From contig PUOW01000030.1 of NCBI GenBank assembly GCA_003552185.1, positions 1-33,303 on the forward strand: 33,303 nucleotides of DNA. The letters are read 5' to 3'. Below, in pieces: positions 23,701 through 29,757 of this stretch. The DNA is from Spirochaetaceae bacterium (lineage in GTDB: Bacteria > Spirochaetota > Spirochaetia > DSM-27196 > SLAA01). A program made the position numbers and the translations under genes. How positions within the stretch are numbered: position 1 is the stretch's first letter; every line of letters starts with the position of its first letter. The notes below the pieces were generated by a model, which made no database searches, was not told the DNA's origin, and worked only from the letters and a program-made list of their open reading frames with translations.

Positions 23701-24483
23701 AGACGCGACACTCTGCTGCGCAGCCTGCGTGGAAGCGTCGGCCGGGAGGTTATCGTAACTTTCGAGCGTCCGGTGGCCGACGGCCGGCTCGAGTACCGCG
23801 CGCTCCTGACGCCGGTCGGCTACGGCGAGCTCGCTGAGCTGAAGTACAACGCGTTTCGCGAGCGCAGCCGCGAGCTCGTCCGGGAGCTTTCCGGCGGGCG
23901 CCTCGGCTACATTCACATCGAGGCTATGAACCAGACCTCGCTCGAGGAGTTCCAGGGCGACCTCTACGCAGCCGCCTACGGCAAGGAGGGGCTCATCATC
24001 GACGTACGCAACAACGGAGGCGGACACACGACCGACCGGATTCTAACCTCGATCATGGCCGAAGAGCACGCGTACACCATTCCGGCCGGGGCAGACCCTG
24101 CTAAGACCGGACACTACCCGCAGGACCGGTTGGACGCTCCGCGTTACACCCTGCCGATCAACATGCTCGCCAACGAGAAGAGCTACTCCAACGCCGAGAT
24201 TCTCGCACACGCGTTCCGAACACTGGATCGCGGCACACTGGTGGGCGAGCAAACCTACGGCGGGGTGATCTCCACCGGAGTTCATACGCTGATCGACGGT
24301 GCGACCGTGCGACGGCCGTTCCGCGGGTGGTATCTCCCGGACGGAACCGATATGGAGCACCACGGCGCGGAACCTGACATCCGCGTTCGCCAAACGCCCG
24401 AGGACGAAGTGGCCCAGCGCGACCGCCAGCTCGAGCACGCGGTAGAAGACATGCTCGACCGGCTTAACAACCCTGGGCCCTAA
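20737..24483 (+). CDS. Tricorn-type protease with an N-terminal membrane anchor
   Basis: A 1248-residue homologue of the archaeal tricorn core protease (1071 residues), which cuts peptides from larger protein breakdown. An N-terminal hydrophobic segment (about residues 28-45) suggests export or anchoring, unlike the soluble archaeal enzyme. Then come WD-like propeller repeats with SPDGxxxAF signatures, a Pro/Asp-rich linker (about 455-561), a second propeller, a second Ala/Pro-rich insert (about 718-753), a helical domain, a PDZ domain (about 950-1030) and the tail-specific-protease domain. Catalytic residues can be matched: Ser919-His920 in AASHVG, nucleophile Ser1151 in SYSNAE and Glu1207 in MEHHGAEPD. 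The start is a GTG after GGAGG. Partner aminopeptidases are not in the window. Confidence 0.88.
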   Translation: MLLRSQIHTERIRCLRDRQAGPRGPFLFGRWLTLLAVAVLLGLVGGELGADGGEVAADSRRVASDGGEVGLPRFPSISPDGSELAFSWGGDLWRVPAEGGQALRLTRHNLDDLHSSWSPDGRRIAFASMRDGYLNIWRINRDGTAPTQLTFSDRFMRNPSYGTDEGGETVITFSGLLEADVYRDQRPYIVSPDGGEHRRLHDAFGSEPRLSPDGSRIAFTRGGHYHDWNRRHYTGPDAMNVWIYDRSTEEFTQVTSRDGDDGRAHWADDRTLIFMSDRRHDTVNLYRVELGNSAWENPEELQFEALTDFREHDLRHFDVSRDGSTAVLQVWDTLYTLDLEDPEAEPRAVPVRAAEDGHDDTALRRIDNRVTEAELSPDGRVMAYIAYGRVYVRHMDDHSPTRAVTPGTHARHSDLRWSPDGLRLYFTNDADGTSSIYEARVALTREEIRRAFEQTPPVPMREDREIPRVIPPEDPADDPEEPPTDNDEPDPQLEQDEIDDPFGPVDPGHPTDPVTPPDPHDPAYQPAPPQEPPAQPETVPEEDLDPEDPDTRPAQFDPARWHDAVQFTVRPVVQTTHNDREPSPSPDGRYLAFRRGRGDLVLRNLETRRERVLVEGWDSTIQWRWSPDSQFIAYARNDLNFSANIFIVPADGSAGPVNITRHPRNDHNPRWSADGRILTFISNRSGDTYDLYRVYLDRELETYTPRELSTYYRDAAAAASRRTPPPVRVPGAAPAPEAPAAEHAPAAEGELPFTQHDLETAWRRVERVTATPYHEFSNEMTPGGNRYVFNVSGQGLTVMDWDGSERRRIGASAAVQHLSISGDRVVYVAGGRVGVAPLAGGQHVRPDISDRIRVDLRQESLQKFHEAARMIGESFYQPDMKGLDWPALVEEYEELVARARTASEFSDVINSLMGELAASHVGVSNPGPASALREPAGRLGIEHERVALEDDREGYRVLDVVPEGPAARGPMRLQEGDIITEIDLEPFRRRDTLLRSLRGSVGREVIVTFERPVADGRLEYRALLTPVGYGELAELKYNAFRERSRELVRELSGGRLGYIHIEAMNQTSLEEFQGDLYAAAYGKEGLIIDVRNNGGGHTTDRILTSIMAEEHAYTIPAGADPAKTGHYPQDRLDAPRYTLPINMLANEKSYSNAEILAHAFRTLDRGTLVGEQTYGGVISTGVHTLIDGATVRRPFRGWYLPDGTDMEHHGAEPDIRVRQTPEDEVAQRDRQLEHAVEDMLDRLNNPGP
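20884..20946. repeat. Three in-frame 21-bp tandem units in the tricorn gene
   Basis: Units 20884-20904, 20905-20925 and 20926-20946 encode ADGGEVA, ADSRRVA and SDGGEVG. They sit directly after the hydrophobic anchor, ahead of the first propeller blade, where extra length would act as a spacer. The unit length is a multiple of three. Confidence 0.8.
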
Positions 24484-24662
24484 AGAACTGCCCCGCACCG
24501 TGTTGGTGTTATCTCCGACGGCAGCGCCGGCCACCGCTCAGGGCTAAGGGCTGCGATCGGGCGTGCTTCCGCCGCGCGGCTTTCGCCTGCGCAGGCCTCC
24601 TCGGGGTTCCAAGCGCTTCGCTTAGCGCAGATATTCTGCCAACACGGTGCCGGGCAGTTCTT
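24483..24662. repeat. 180-bp element with 24-bp inverted ends between convergent genes
   Basis: The left end (24483-24506, AAGAACTGCCCCGCACCGTG and on) and the right end (24639-24662) are reverse complements at 23 of 24 bases. Partial similarity continues inward with a small indel. The inside is GC-rich and contains a smaller hairpin (GCGCT, six bases, AGCGC). It exactly fills the gap between the tricorn stop (24481-24483) and the stop of the PLP enzyme (24664-24666). TA occurs next to both ends if one base of indel is allowed, as IS630/mariner-type insertion would leave. A miniature inverted-repeat element is the favoured reading; a bidirectional terminator is the alternative. No transposase is encoded. 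Confidence 0.7.
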
Positions 24663-24663
24663 A

Positions 24664-26130
24664 TCAACCCCCACCGGCAACTTCGGCGTTGAACTCTGCA
24701 ATCATCGCGTCGATCGTCTCGGCCTGTTGTTGAATCGCTCGCCAGTAGCGCTTGTCGTACCACTGGCGGGTGAGCTCGTCCGATTGCATCCCCTGTTGCT
24801 CCACCCAGGTGTAGTATTTCAGATTGTGGATGCGGCGGCGATCCCGGTAGGTGGTCTCAATCAAGGCGTCCGGCTTTAGTCCCTCGATATGGCGATAGGC
24901 AATGCGCTCGGCATCGGCGTCACTGAGCTCTCCATAAGCCTCGCGCAGCTCGGCAAGGCGCGACCCGTACAGGTCCATGGAATCGGTTAGCACCGTCAGG
25001 ACGACGTCATCCTCATACAGCTCCAGGTAGCGAGCCATCTTGGCGGCCGCCACGACATTGCCGATTCCGGATATCCCGGCCGCTTCAAGTTGGTCGGCGA
25101 CCTGGGGGGGCAGGCCTCGCTCCGCCAGATGGCGGCGCCCGGCCGGCTCGTTGTACAGCCGCAGCAGCTGCATTGTGTCGTCATCGTCGACCCCGATCAC
25201 CAGCCCGGTGTTACGCAGATTGTGGATCCAGGGGATGTGCTTGTCACCGATGCCCTCGATGCGGTGCTCGCCGTAGCCGTTCTCAAGCAGCGTGGGGCAT
25301 TGGAGCGCCTCGGCAGCGGCGACCGTTGCCGCCGGATACTCATCGATCAGCCGGTCTCCTGCCGCGAGCGTTCCGGAGGACCCGGTGGCGGCGACGAAGC
25401 CGGCAAGCTGTTGACCAGGCTGCAGCTCAAGCTCCAGCAGCTCCAGCAACGCCGAGCCGGTGACGTGATAATGCCAGAGGTAGTTGCCGAACTCGGAGAA
25501 CTGGTTGAAGATCATCACCTCAGCGCCGCGCTCGGCGCGCAGCGCGTTGCAGGCATCGAATATCTCCTTGACGTTACTCTCGGTTCCGGGGGTCGCGATG
25601 ATCTCCCCGGCTGTCTGCTGCAGCCATTCGAACCGCTCCCGACTCATGCCTTCCGGCAGAATGGCGACCGAGTCGCACCCGAGCAGCGCTGCATTGTAGG
25701 CGCCGCCCCGACAATAGTTTCCGGTCGAGGGCCAGACCGCTTTTTGCCGCGTGGAGTCGAAGCTCCCGCTGACCAGCGCCGGCGCAAGACAGCCGTAGGT
25801 TGCGCCAACTTTGTGCGCCCCGGTCGGAAACCACCGCCCCACCAGCGCGATAACCCGGGCACGCACCCCGGTCAGCTCCGGCGGAAACTCGAGGTAGTTG
25901 ACCGTGCCGAACCCGCCTCCGCGGTGCGCCGGTTCGTTCTTCCAGGTGATCCGAAAGAGGTTTAGCGGATTGAGATCCCACAACCCCACCTCCGCAACCC
26001 TGCGCTTCAGCTCCGGATCAAGCTGCTCGGGATGCTTCTGCTGTTCCAGGGTCGGCAGGACGATACCCTGTCGTCTGCAAACCTCGATGTTGCGCCGGCG
26101 CGCTTCGCGGTTGACCGATACGTGAACCAT
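24664..26130 (-). CDS. PLP-dependent lyase-like enzyme, fold type II
   Basis: A 488-residue enzyme of the cysteine-synthase/threonine-dehydratase fold. The Schiff-base lysine is in FPTGAHKVGATYG (Lys107), the substrate loop is STGNYCRGG (about 135-143), ILPEGMSRERFEWL follows, and the phosphate-binding glycine loop is AATGSSGTLAAG. It is longer than cysteine synthase and lacks the haem or CBS domains of cystathionine beta-synthase. It is not YgeX: the lysine motif and length differ. The ATG at 26130, with AGGAGGGG six bases upstream, is preferred over a frame-open extension of 21 residues. It diverges from ygeW, so a role in cleaving a diamino or ureido amino acid is plausible but not proven. 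The reaction is unknown. Confidence 0.8.
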   Translation of the reverse strand: MVHVSVNREARRRNIEVCRRQGIVLPTLEQQKHPEQLDPELKRRVAEVGLWDLNPLNLFRITWKNEPAHRGGGFGTVNYLEFPPELTGVRARVIALVGRWFPTGAHKVGATYGCLAPALVSGSFDSTRQKAVWPSTGNYCRGGAYNAALLGCDSVAILPEGMSRERFEWLQQTAGEIIATPGTESNVKEIFDACNALRAERGAEVMIFNQFSEFGNYLWHYHVTGSALLELLELELQPGQQLAGFVAATGSSGTLAAGDRLIDEYPAATVAAAEALQCPTLLENGYGEHRIEGIGDKHIPWIHNLRNTGLVIGVDDDDTMQLLRLYNEPAGRRHLAERGLPPQVADQLEAAGISGIGNVVAAAKMARYLELYEDDVVLTVLTDSMDLYGSRLAELREAYGELSDADAERIAYRHIEGLKPDALIETTYRDRRRIHNLKYYTWVEQQGMQSDELTRQWYDKRYWRAIQQQAETIDAMIAEFNAEVAGGG

Positions 26131-26277
26131 GCTACCCCTCCTGCTCGAGACGCGTATGTGGCTCACCGTACGCCATTCGCGGCTTTTGTTCAAACGTTAG
26201 ATCGAAAAGGTAGAGAGTGGTACAAAGCCTTTCGCGCCGGCGCGGGGCTTATGCCGGCACGCGCGGGGCGATGGTCG

Positions 26278-26307
26278 TAGACAGAACCGGGCAGGCTTTC
26301 GTATGAT
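26278..26307 (+). promoter_or_regulatory. Promoter of ygeW
   Basis: TAGACA (26278-26283), an 18-base spacer and TATGAT (26302-26307) each match the vegetative consensus at five of six bases. The leader to the ATG at 26347 carries GGGAGG. The rest of the 216-base divergent gap shows only weak boxes reading toward the PLP enzyme. Confidence 0.5.
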
Positions 26308-26346
26308 TCAGCCGCACACGCAACCTTTTTTCCGGGAGGCTTCCCC

Positions 26347-27558
26347 ATGCCGGCCAACACCGATGCCCTGAGCGCATACCTCGAACGTATCAACCACGAG
26401 GCCACGCGCGAGCTTTACCAGAAGGATTTTCTGCTGACCTGGCAGCATAGCGATGCCGTTCTCCACAGCATCCTCGAAACGGCGGCGGCGCTGCGGCAGA
26501 TGCGTGACGCCGGCTGGGGCACTCGTGTTTTTGACAACGGGCTGGCGGTTTCGCTGTTTCGCGATAACTCCACGCGCACGCGCTTCAGCTTTGCGAGCGC
26601 CGCAAACCTGCTCGGGCTTGCGATCCAGGACCTCGATGAAACCCGCTCACAGATCGCCCACGGCGAAACGGTACGCGAAACTGCGAATATGATCTCGTTT
26701 CTGGCCGAGGTGATCGGCATTCGTGACGACATCTACCTGGGAGCCGGGCACGAGTATATGCGCGAAGTCGGCGAGTCGCTCGAGGAAGGCTACCGCGAGG
26801 GCGTGCTGCCGCAACGCACCACGGTGGTCAATTTACAGTGTGACCGCGATCATCCTACCCAGAGTCTGGCGGACCTGGCGCACCTTCGCGAGCATTTCGG
26901 CGGTCTCGAGCAGCTCAGAGGCAAGAAGCTGGCGATGAGCTGGGCGTATTCGCCGTCGTACGGCAAACCAATGTCGGTGCCGCAGGGCATCATCGCGCTT
27001 CTGACCCGGTTCGGGATGGAGGTGACGCTGGCCCACCCGCCCGGGTACAACCTCATCCCCGAGATCGAGGAGATCGCCGGCGCCGGCGCCGCCGCCTCCG
27101 GCGGAAGCTTTCGGCGCAGCGAGAGCATGGCCGAAGCGTTTGAGGACGCCGACATCGTCTATCCCAAGAGCTGGGCGCCCTACGCGGTGATGCAGAAGCG
27201 AACCGAGTTGCTCGCCGCCAAGGACACCGCCGGGCTTGCCGAGCTCGAACAGGAATGTCTCGAGAACAACCGCCGCTATCTCGAGTGGGAATGCAACGAC
27301 GAGCTCATGCGAACCACGAAAGGCGGTACCGCGCTGTACATGCATTGCCTGCCGGCGGACATCAGCGGCGTGAGCTGCTCGCAGGGCGAGGTGAGCGCCG
27401 AGGTCTTCGAGCGTTCCCGGCTCGCCACCTACCGGGAGGCCGGTTGGAAGCCCTATATCATCGCCGCGCTAATTCTGTTGTCACGCGTCGAAAAGCCGCG
27501 CGTCGCGCTCGAGCGCCTGGCCGCGCAGCGGTACTCGCGCGTGGTCGGCAGCGATTAA
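26347..27558 (+). CDS. ygeW: Knotted carbamoyltransferase YgeW
   Basis: A 403-residue transcarbamylase with carbamoyl-phosphate loop FRDNSTRTRFSF (STRTR at 75-79), DHPTQ (HPTQ at 169-172) and MHCLPAD (His at 333). The SWAYSPSYGKPMSVPQG segment and the SGVSCSQGEV stretch after HCLP match the YgeW group, not ornithine or aspartate carbamoyltransferase. The E. coli enzyme has no proven natural substrate. In anaerobes that degrade uric acid, ygeW lies in the required cluster, where it would move a carbamoyl group off a ureido intermediate. It lies between a PLP enzyme and a MocA-type gene. It is a distant paralogue of the ornithine carbamoyltransferase at 1844-2836. Confidence 0.9.
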   Translation: MPANTDALSAYLERINHEATRELYQKDFLLTWQHSDAVLHSILETAAALRQMRDAGWGTRVFDNGLAVSLFRDNSTRTRFSFASAANLLGLAIQDLDETRSQIAHGETVRETANMISFLAEVIGIRDDIYLGAGHEYMREVGESLEEGYREGVLPQRTTVVNLQCDRDHPTQSLADLAHLREHFGGLEQLRGKKLAMSWAYSPSYGKPMSVPQGIIALLTRFGMEVTLAHPPGYNLIPEIEEIAGAGAAASGGSFRRSESMAEAFEDADIVYPKSWAPYAVMQKRTELLAAKDTAGLAELEQECLENNRRYLEWECNDELMRTTKGGTALYMHCLPADISGVSCSQGEVSAEVFERSRLATYREAGWKPYIIAALILLSRVEKPRVALERLAAQRYSRVVGSD

Positions 27559-27594
27559 CGCGCGCCGGTTGCCCCACGCCCCGTGCCGCTGCAG

Positions 27595-27624
27595 GGTTGC
27601 CGTGCTCCCGGTTGCCGTGCGCGG
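27595..27624. repeat. Two 15-bp tandem units between ygeW and mocA
   Basis: GGTTGCCGTGC repeats exactly at 27595-27605 and 27610-27620, giving 15-bp units that diverge over their last four bases. The CTGTCGGC sequence that follows near 27660-27685 is also repeated. The 118-base gap holds no gene and no clear terminator. Confidence 0.6.
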
Positions 27625-27676
27625 CCTGCTGCCGCCGCCGGCGCAGCACCGCGTGCCGGCTGTCGGCTGTTGGGTC

Positions 27677-28336
27677 TCAGCTGTCGGCGGCGCGGTACTC
27701 GTCGATTGTGTCCAGGTCGAGGAGTATGGCGTCGTTTGGTACGCTTCGCGTTTCAGTGGGGTAGTCGGCGAGAAAACGGCGCATCGAGCCGTACGCTTCC
27801 ACCTCGACCGCGAGCAGCCGTGGGATGACTGCAGCCGAGATCAGGACCGGATGACCGCGCCGCCCGCGATGCTCGGGGAAGGCGGCGTAGCGCGGGAGCG
27901 GTTGCAGGAGTGCGGCGTAGATATCCGGCGTTAGGCGCGGCATGTCGGCCGGAGCAACGAAGAAGTACTCGGTTTCAACTTCGCGGGCGCCGCGCTGAAT
28001 AGAGCTGAGCATGCCGAGTGGCCAGTGCTCATTGTGTACCACTCGCAACCCGTCGCTGCCGGTTGGCCCGTGGCTGCTGGTTGGCCGGGCGCTGCCGGTT
28101 GGGCGATCGGGGGGTGACTGGTCGCTGCCGGTTGGCCGGGCGCGGCGTGCAAGGTGCGCCTCAAGCTCATCGCCGCGGTACCCGGTTACGACCACCACGC
28201 GTTCAGCGACCGCCCGAGCGTTCGCAATCGCCCGATCGACGAGCCGGCCCTCTCCGAACGGCAGGAGCGGCTTGAAGCGGCCCATGCGCTCCGAGCGCCC
28301 CCCGGCGGGAATAATCACTGTTGTCGGAACCACCAT
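27677..28336 (-). CDS. mocA: MocA/MobA-type nucleotidyltransferase
   Basis: A 219-residue NTP-transferase of the MobA/MocA fold. The nucleotide-binding signature IIPAGGRSERMGRFKPLLPF opens the protein, with VVVTGYRGDE, LGMLSSIQRG, APADMPRL and HRGRRGHPVLI in the expected order. MocA adds CMP to molybdopterin for enzymes such as xanthine dehydrogenase and aldehyde oxidoreductase; E. coli ygfJ is the paralogue beside ygeW. XdhC and purine genes lie nearby, so a role in the molybdenum cofactor of a purine hydroxylase fits. An in-frame 18-bp repeat adds a Pro/Thr/Gly/Ser-rich insert (about residues 64-98). The ATG at 28336 lies nine bases from TATAAT, without a ribosome site. FAD- or GTP-specific relatives cannot be excluded. 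Confidence 0.85.
   Translation of the reverse strand: MVVPTTVIIPAGGRSERMGRFKPLLPFGEGRLVDRAIANARAVAERVVVVTGYRGDELEAHLARRARPTGSDQSPPDRPTGSARPTSSHGPTGSDGLRVVHNEHWPLGMLSSIQRGAREVETEYFFVAPADMPRLTPDIYAALLQPLPRYAAFPEHRGRRGHPVLISAAVIPRLLAVEVEAYGSMRRFLADYPTETRSVPNDAILLDLDTIDEYRAADS
28055..28141. repeat. Four in-frame tandem units inside mocA
   Basis: GCTGCCGGTTGGCC-type units start at 28055, 28073, 28091 and 28124. Three are 18 bp and the third is lengthened to 33 bp. On the coding strand they give PTGSDG, PTSSHG and PTGSAR, plus the longer PTGSDQSPPDR. All lengths are multiples of three, and they occupy a surface position between two conserved blocks. Confidence 0.85.
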
Positions 28337-28345
28337 CGCCCGGCA

Positions 28346-28351
28346 ATTATA
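28346..28351 (-). promoter_or_regulatory. Perfect -10 box nine bases before mocA
   Basis: TATAAT on the minus strand (28346-28351) lies nine bases before the ATG at 28336. Initiation seven bases downstream would leave only two or three leader bases, so the mRNA would be almost leaderless. No good -35 box was found. Confidence 0.45.
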
Positions 28352-28387
28352 ACCGGTTCGGACCGCGCCTGTACTGGCCCCACACTC

Positions 28388-28413
28388 AATCGTGATTTAC
28401 AATCGTGATTTAC
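28388..28413. repeat. Two 13-bp direct repeats upstream of the threonine-synthase-like gene
   Basis: AATCGTGATTTAC occurs back to back at 28388-28400 and 28401-28413. Each copy ends in TACAAT (28398-28403, 28411-28416), a five-of-six match to a -10 box. Either a duplicated promoter or a binding site is possible; no -35 box stands out. Confidence 0.6.
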
Positions 28414-28496
28414 AATGACCGTGATCCAGACCAGAGCATAGCGCAATCCGGCCGGACGGGGGAGCTTCCGCCGGCGAAGCGGCGCATGGAGGTGCG

Positions 28497-29654
28497 ATGA
28501 CCTTTCACTACCGCTGCAGCGAGTGCGGCGCCACCTACGCGATTGAACCGGGGCGCCTTCGATGCGATAACTGCGCAGCGCAGCAGGAGCCGCAGCGACC
28601 GCTGCGCGGGATTCTGGAGGTTGAGCTCGAGGGGCGTCCCGAGGCCGATTGGGATCCCATCGATCTCTTGCCGGTGGAACGGAGCTGGTTCCCGGCGATC
28701 CCGGTGGGCAACACGCCGCTGTGGCGACCCGAACGTCTGCGGCGCGAGCTTCAGGCCCCCGGACTGTTCCTCAAGGACGACGGGTTGAACCCCACCGGCT
28801 CGCTGAAGGACCGCGCAAGTTTCCTGGTGGCCGCGTTCGCCCGCCGGCACAACATCCGGCAAATCGCGGTGGCCTCTACCGGCAACGCCGGAAGCTCCAT
28901 GGCCGGCGTGGGCGCCGCGGCCGGGCTCGAGATCCGGCTCTACCTCCCCGCCTCGGCGCCGGGGGCGAAGCTGGTGCAGGCAATGCAGTACGGGGCCGAC
29001 CTGCAGAAGGTGGACGGCACATACGACGAAGCCTTTACCCTGTGCCGCGAGTACCTCAGCCGCCACAACGCTCTCTCGCGCAATACCGGCGAGAACCCGC
29101 TGACAATCGAGGGCAAAAAGACGGTCGCGCTCGAGATGTTCCGCCAACTCGGTGACCGCGTTCCCGACCACGTCTTCGTTCCAACCGGCGACGGCGTCAT
29201 CATCAGCGGAGTCTATAAGGGTTTCGAGGACCTTCGGAAGCTAGGGCTGGCCGACCGGATGCCGCAGATCGTGTGCGTGCAGGCCGAGCGGAGCGCCGCG
29301 ATTACCCGTGCGCTACAGCGCGGCGGGTTCGAGCAGCCGATTCCGGCGGACACACTCGCCGACTCCATCAGCGTGGGGGTGCCGGCAGCCGGTTACTTCG
29401 CCGTCGAGCGCCTGCGGCGTCACGGCGGCGATACGGTCCTCGTGTCCGACGATGAAATTCTGCACGCACAGCGTCGTCTCGCCGCAGCCAGCGGCTGTTT
29501 CGTCGAGCCCGCGGCGGCTGCCGCCTTTGCGGGGTACCTGCGCCGGCACACGAGCATCGGCGCCCACGAACAGGTGGTGGTTCTGTTGACAGGAACGGGG
29601 CTCAAAGACATCGCCACTGCGCAACGGGGGGTGGAGAGCCTTTACAGTTCGTGA
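28497..29654 (+). CDS. Threonine-synthase-like PLP enzyme with a zinc ribbon
   Basis: A 385-residue fold type II PLP enzyme. An N-terminal zinc ribbon uses Cys7, Cys10, Cys23 and Cys26. The PLP lysine is in NPTGSLKDRAS (Lys104), followed by ASTGNAGSSMAG, PTGDGVIISGVYKGF and LLTGTGLKD. This is the architecture of ThrC, which converts O-phosphohomoserine to threonine, and of cysteate synthase. Its place beside adenine deaminase and YgeW rather than hom or thrB argues that it could act on another amino acid, but that is inference. GGAGGT is only three bases from the ATG, unusually close. The adenine deaminase gene follows on the same strand after about 103 bases. Confidence 0.82.
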   Translation: MTFHYRCSECGATYAIEPGRLRCDNCAAQQEPQRPLRGILEVELEGRPEADWDPIDLLPVERSWFPAIPVGNTPLWRPERLRRELQAPGLFLKDDGLNPTGSLKDRASFLVAAFARRHNIRQIAVASTGNAGSSMAGVGAAAGLEIRLYLPASAPGAKLVQAMQYGADLQKVDGTYDEAFTLCREYLSRHNALSRNTGENPLTIEGKKTVALEMFRQLGDRVPDHVFVPTGDGVIISGVYKGFEDLRKLGLADRMPQIVCVQAERSAAITRALQRGGFEQPIPADTLADSISVGVPAAGYFAVERLRRHGGDTVLVSDDEILHAQRRLAAASGCFVEPAAAAAFAGYLRRHTSIGAHEQVVVLLTGTGLKDIATAQRGVESLYSS

Positions 29655-29656
29655 TC

Positions 29657-29698
29657 GGCCACGCTATCTTTGAGCTACTCTTCGAGGCGGCGTGGGCC
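29657..29698 (+). terminator. Possible terminator after the threonine-synthase-like gene
   Basis: GGCCACGC (29657-29664) can pair with GCGTGGGCC (29690-29698) with one bulged base, followed by TTTCCTT. The loop of 25 bases is large, so this is a weak candidate. Confidence 0.3.
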
Positions 29699-29757
29699 TT
29701 TCCTTGACTTAGACGCACACAGTGCCCGTTGTCTCAACGCAAAGGAGCGCACAACAC

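Noticed and set aside
24664-26130. YgeX diaminopropionate ammonia-lyase
   Set aside because: The enzyme has the same fold, but the lysine motif GAHKVG and its 488-residue length differ from YgeX (about 400 residues, FGLNAFK motif).
28055-28141. CRISPR-like array
   Set aside because: Units are contiguous with no unique spacers and lie in frame within a gene.
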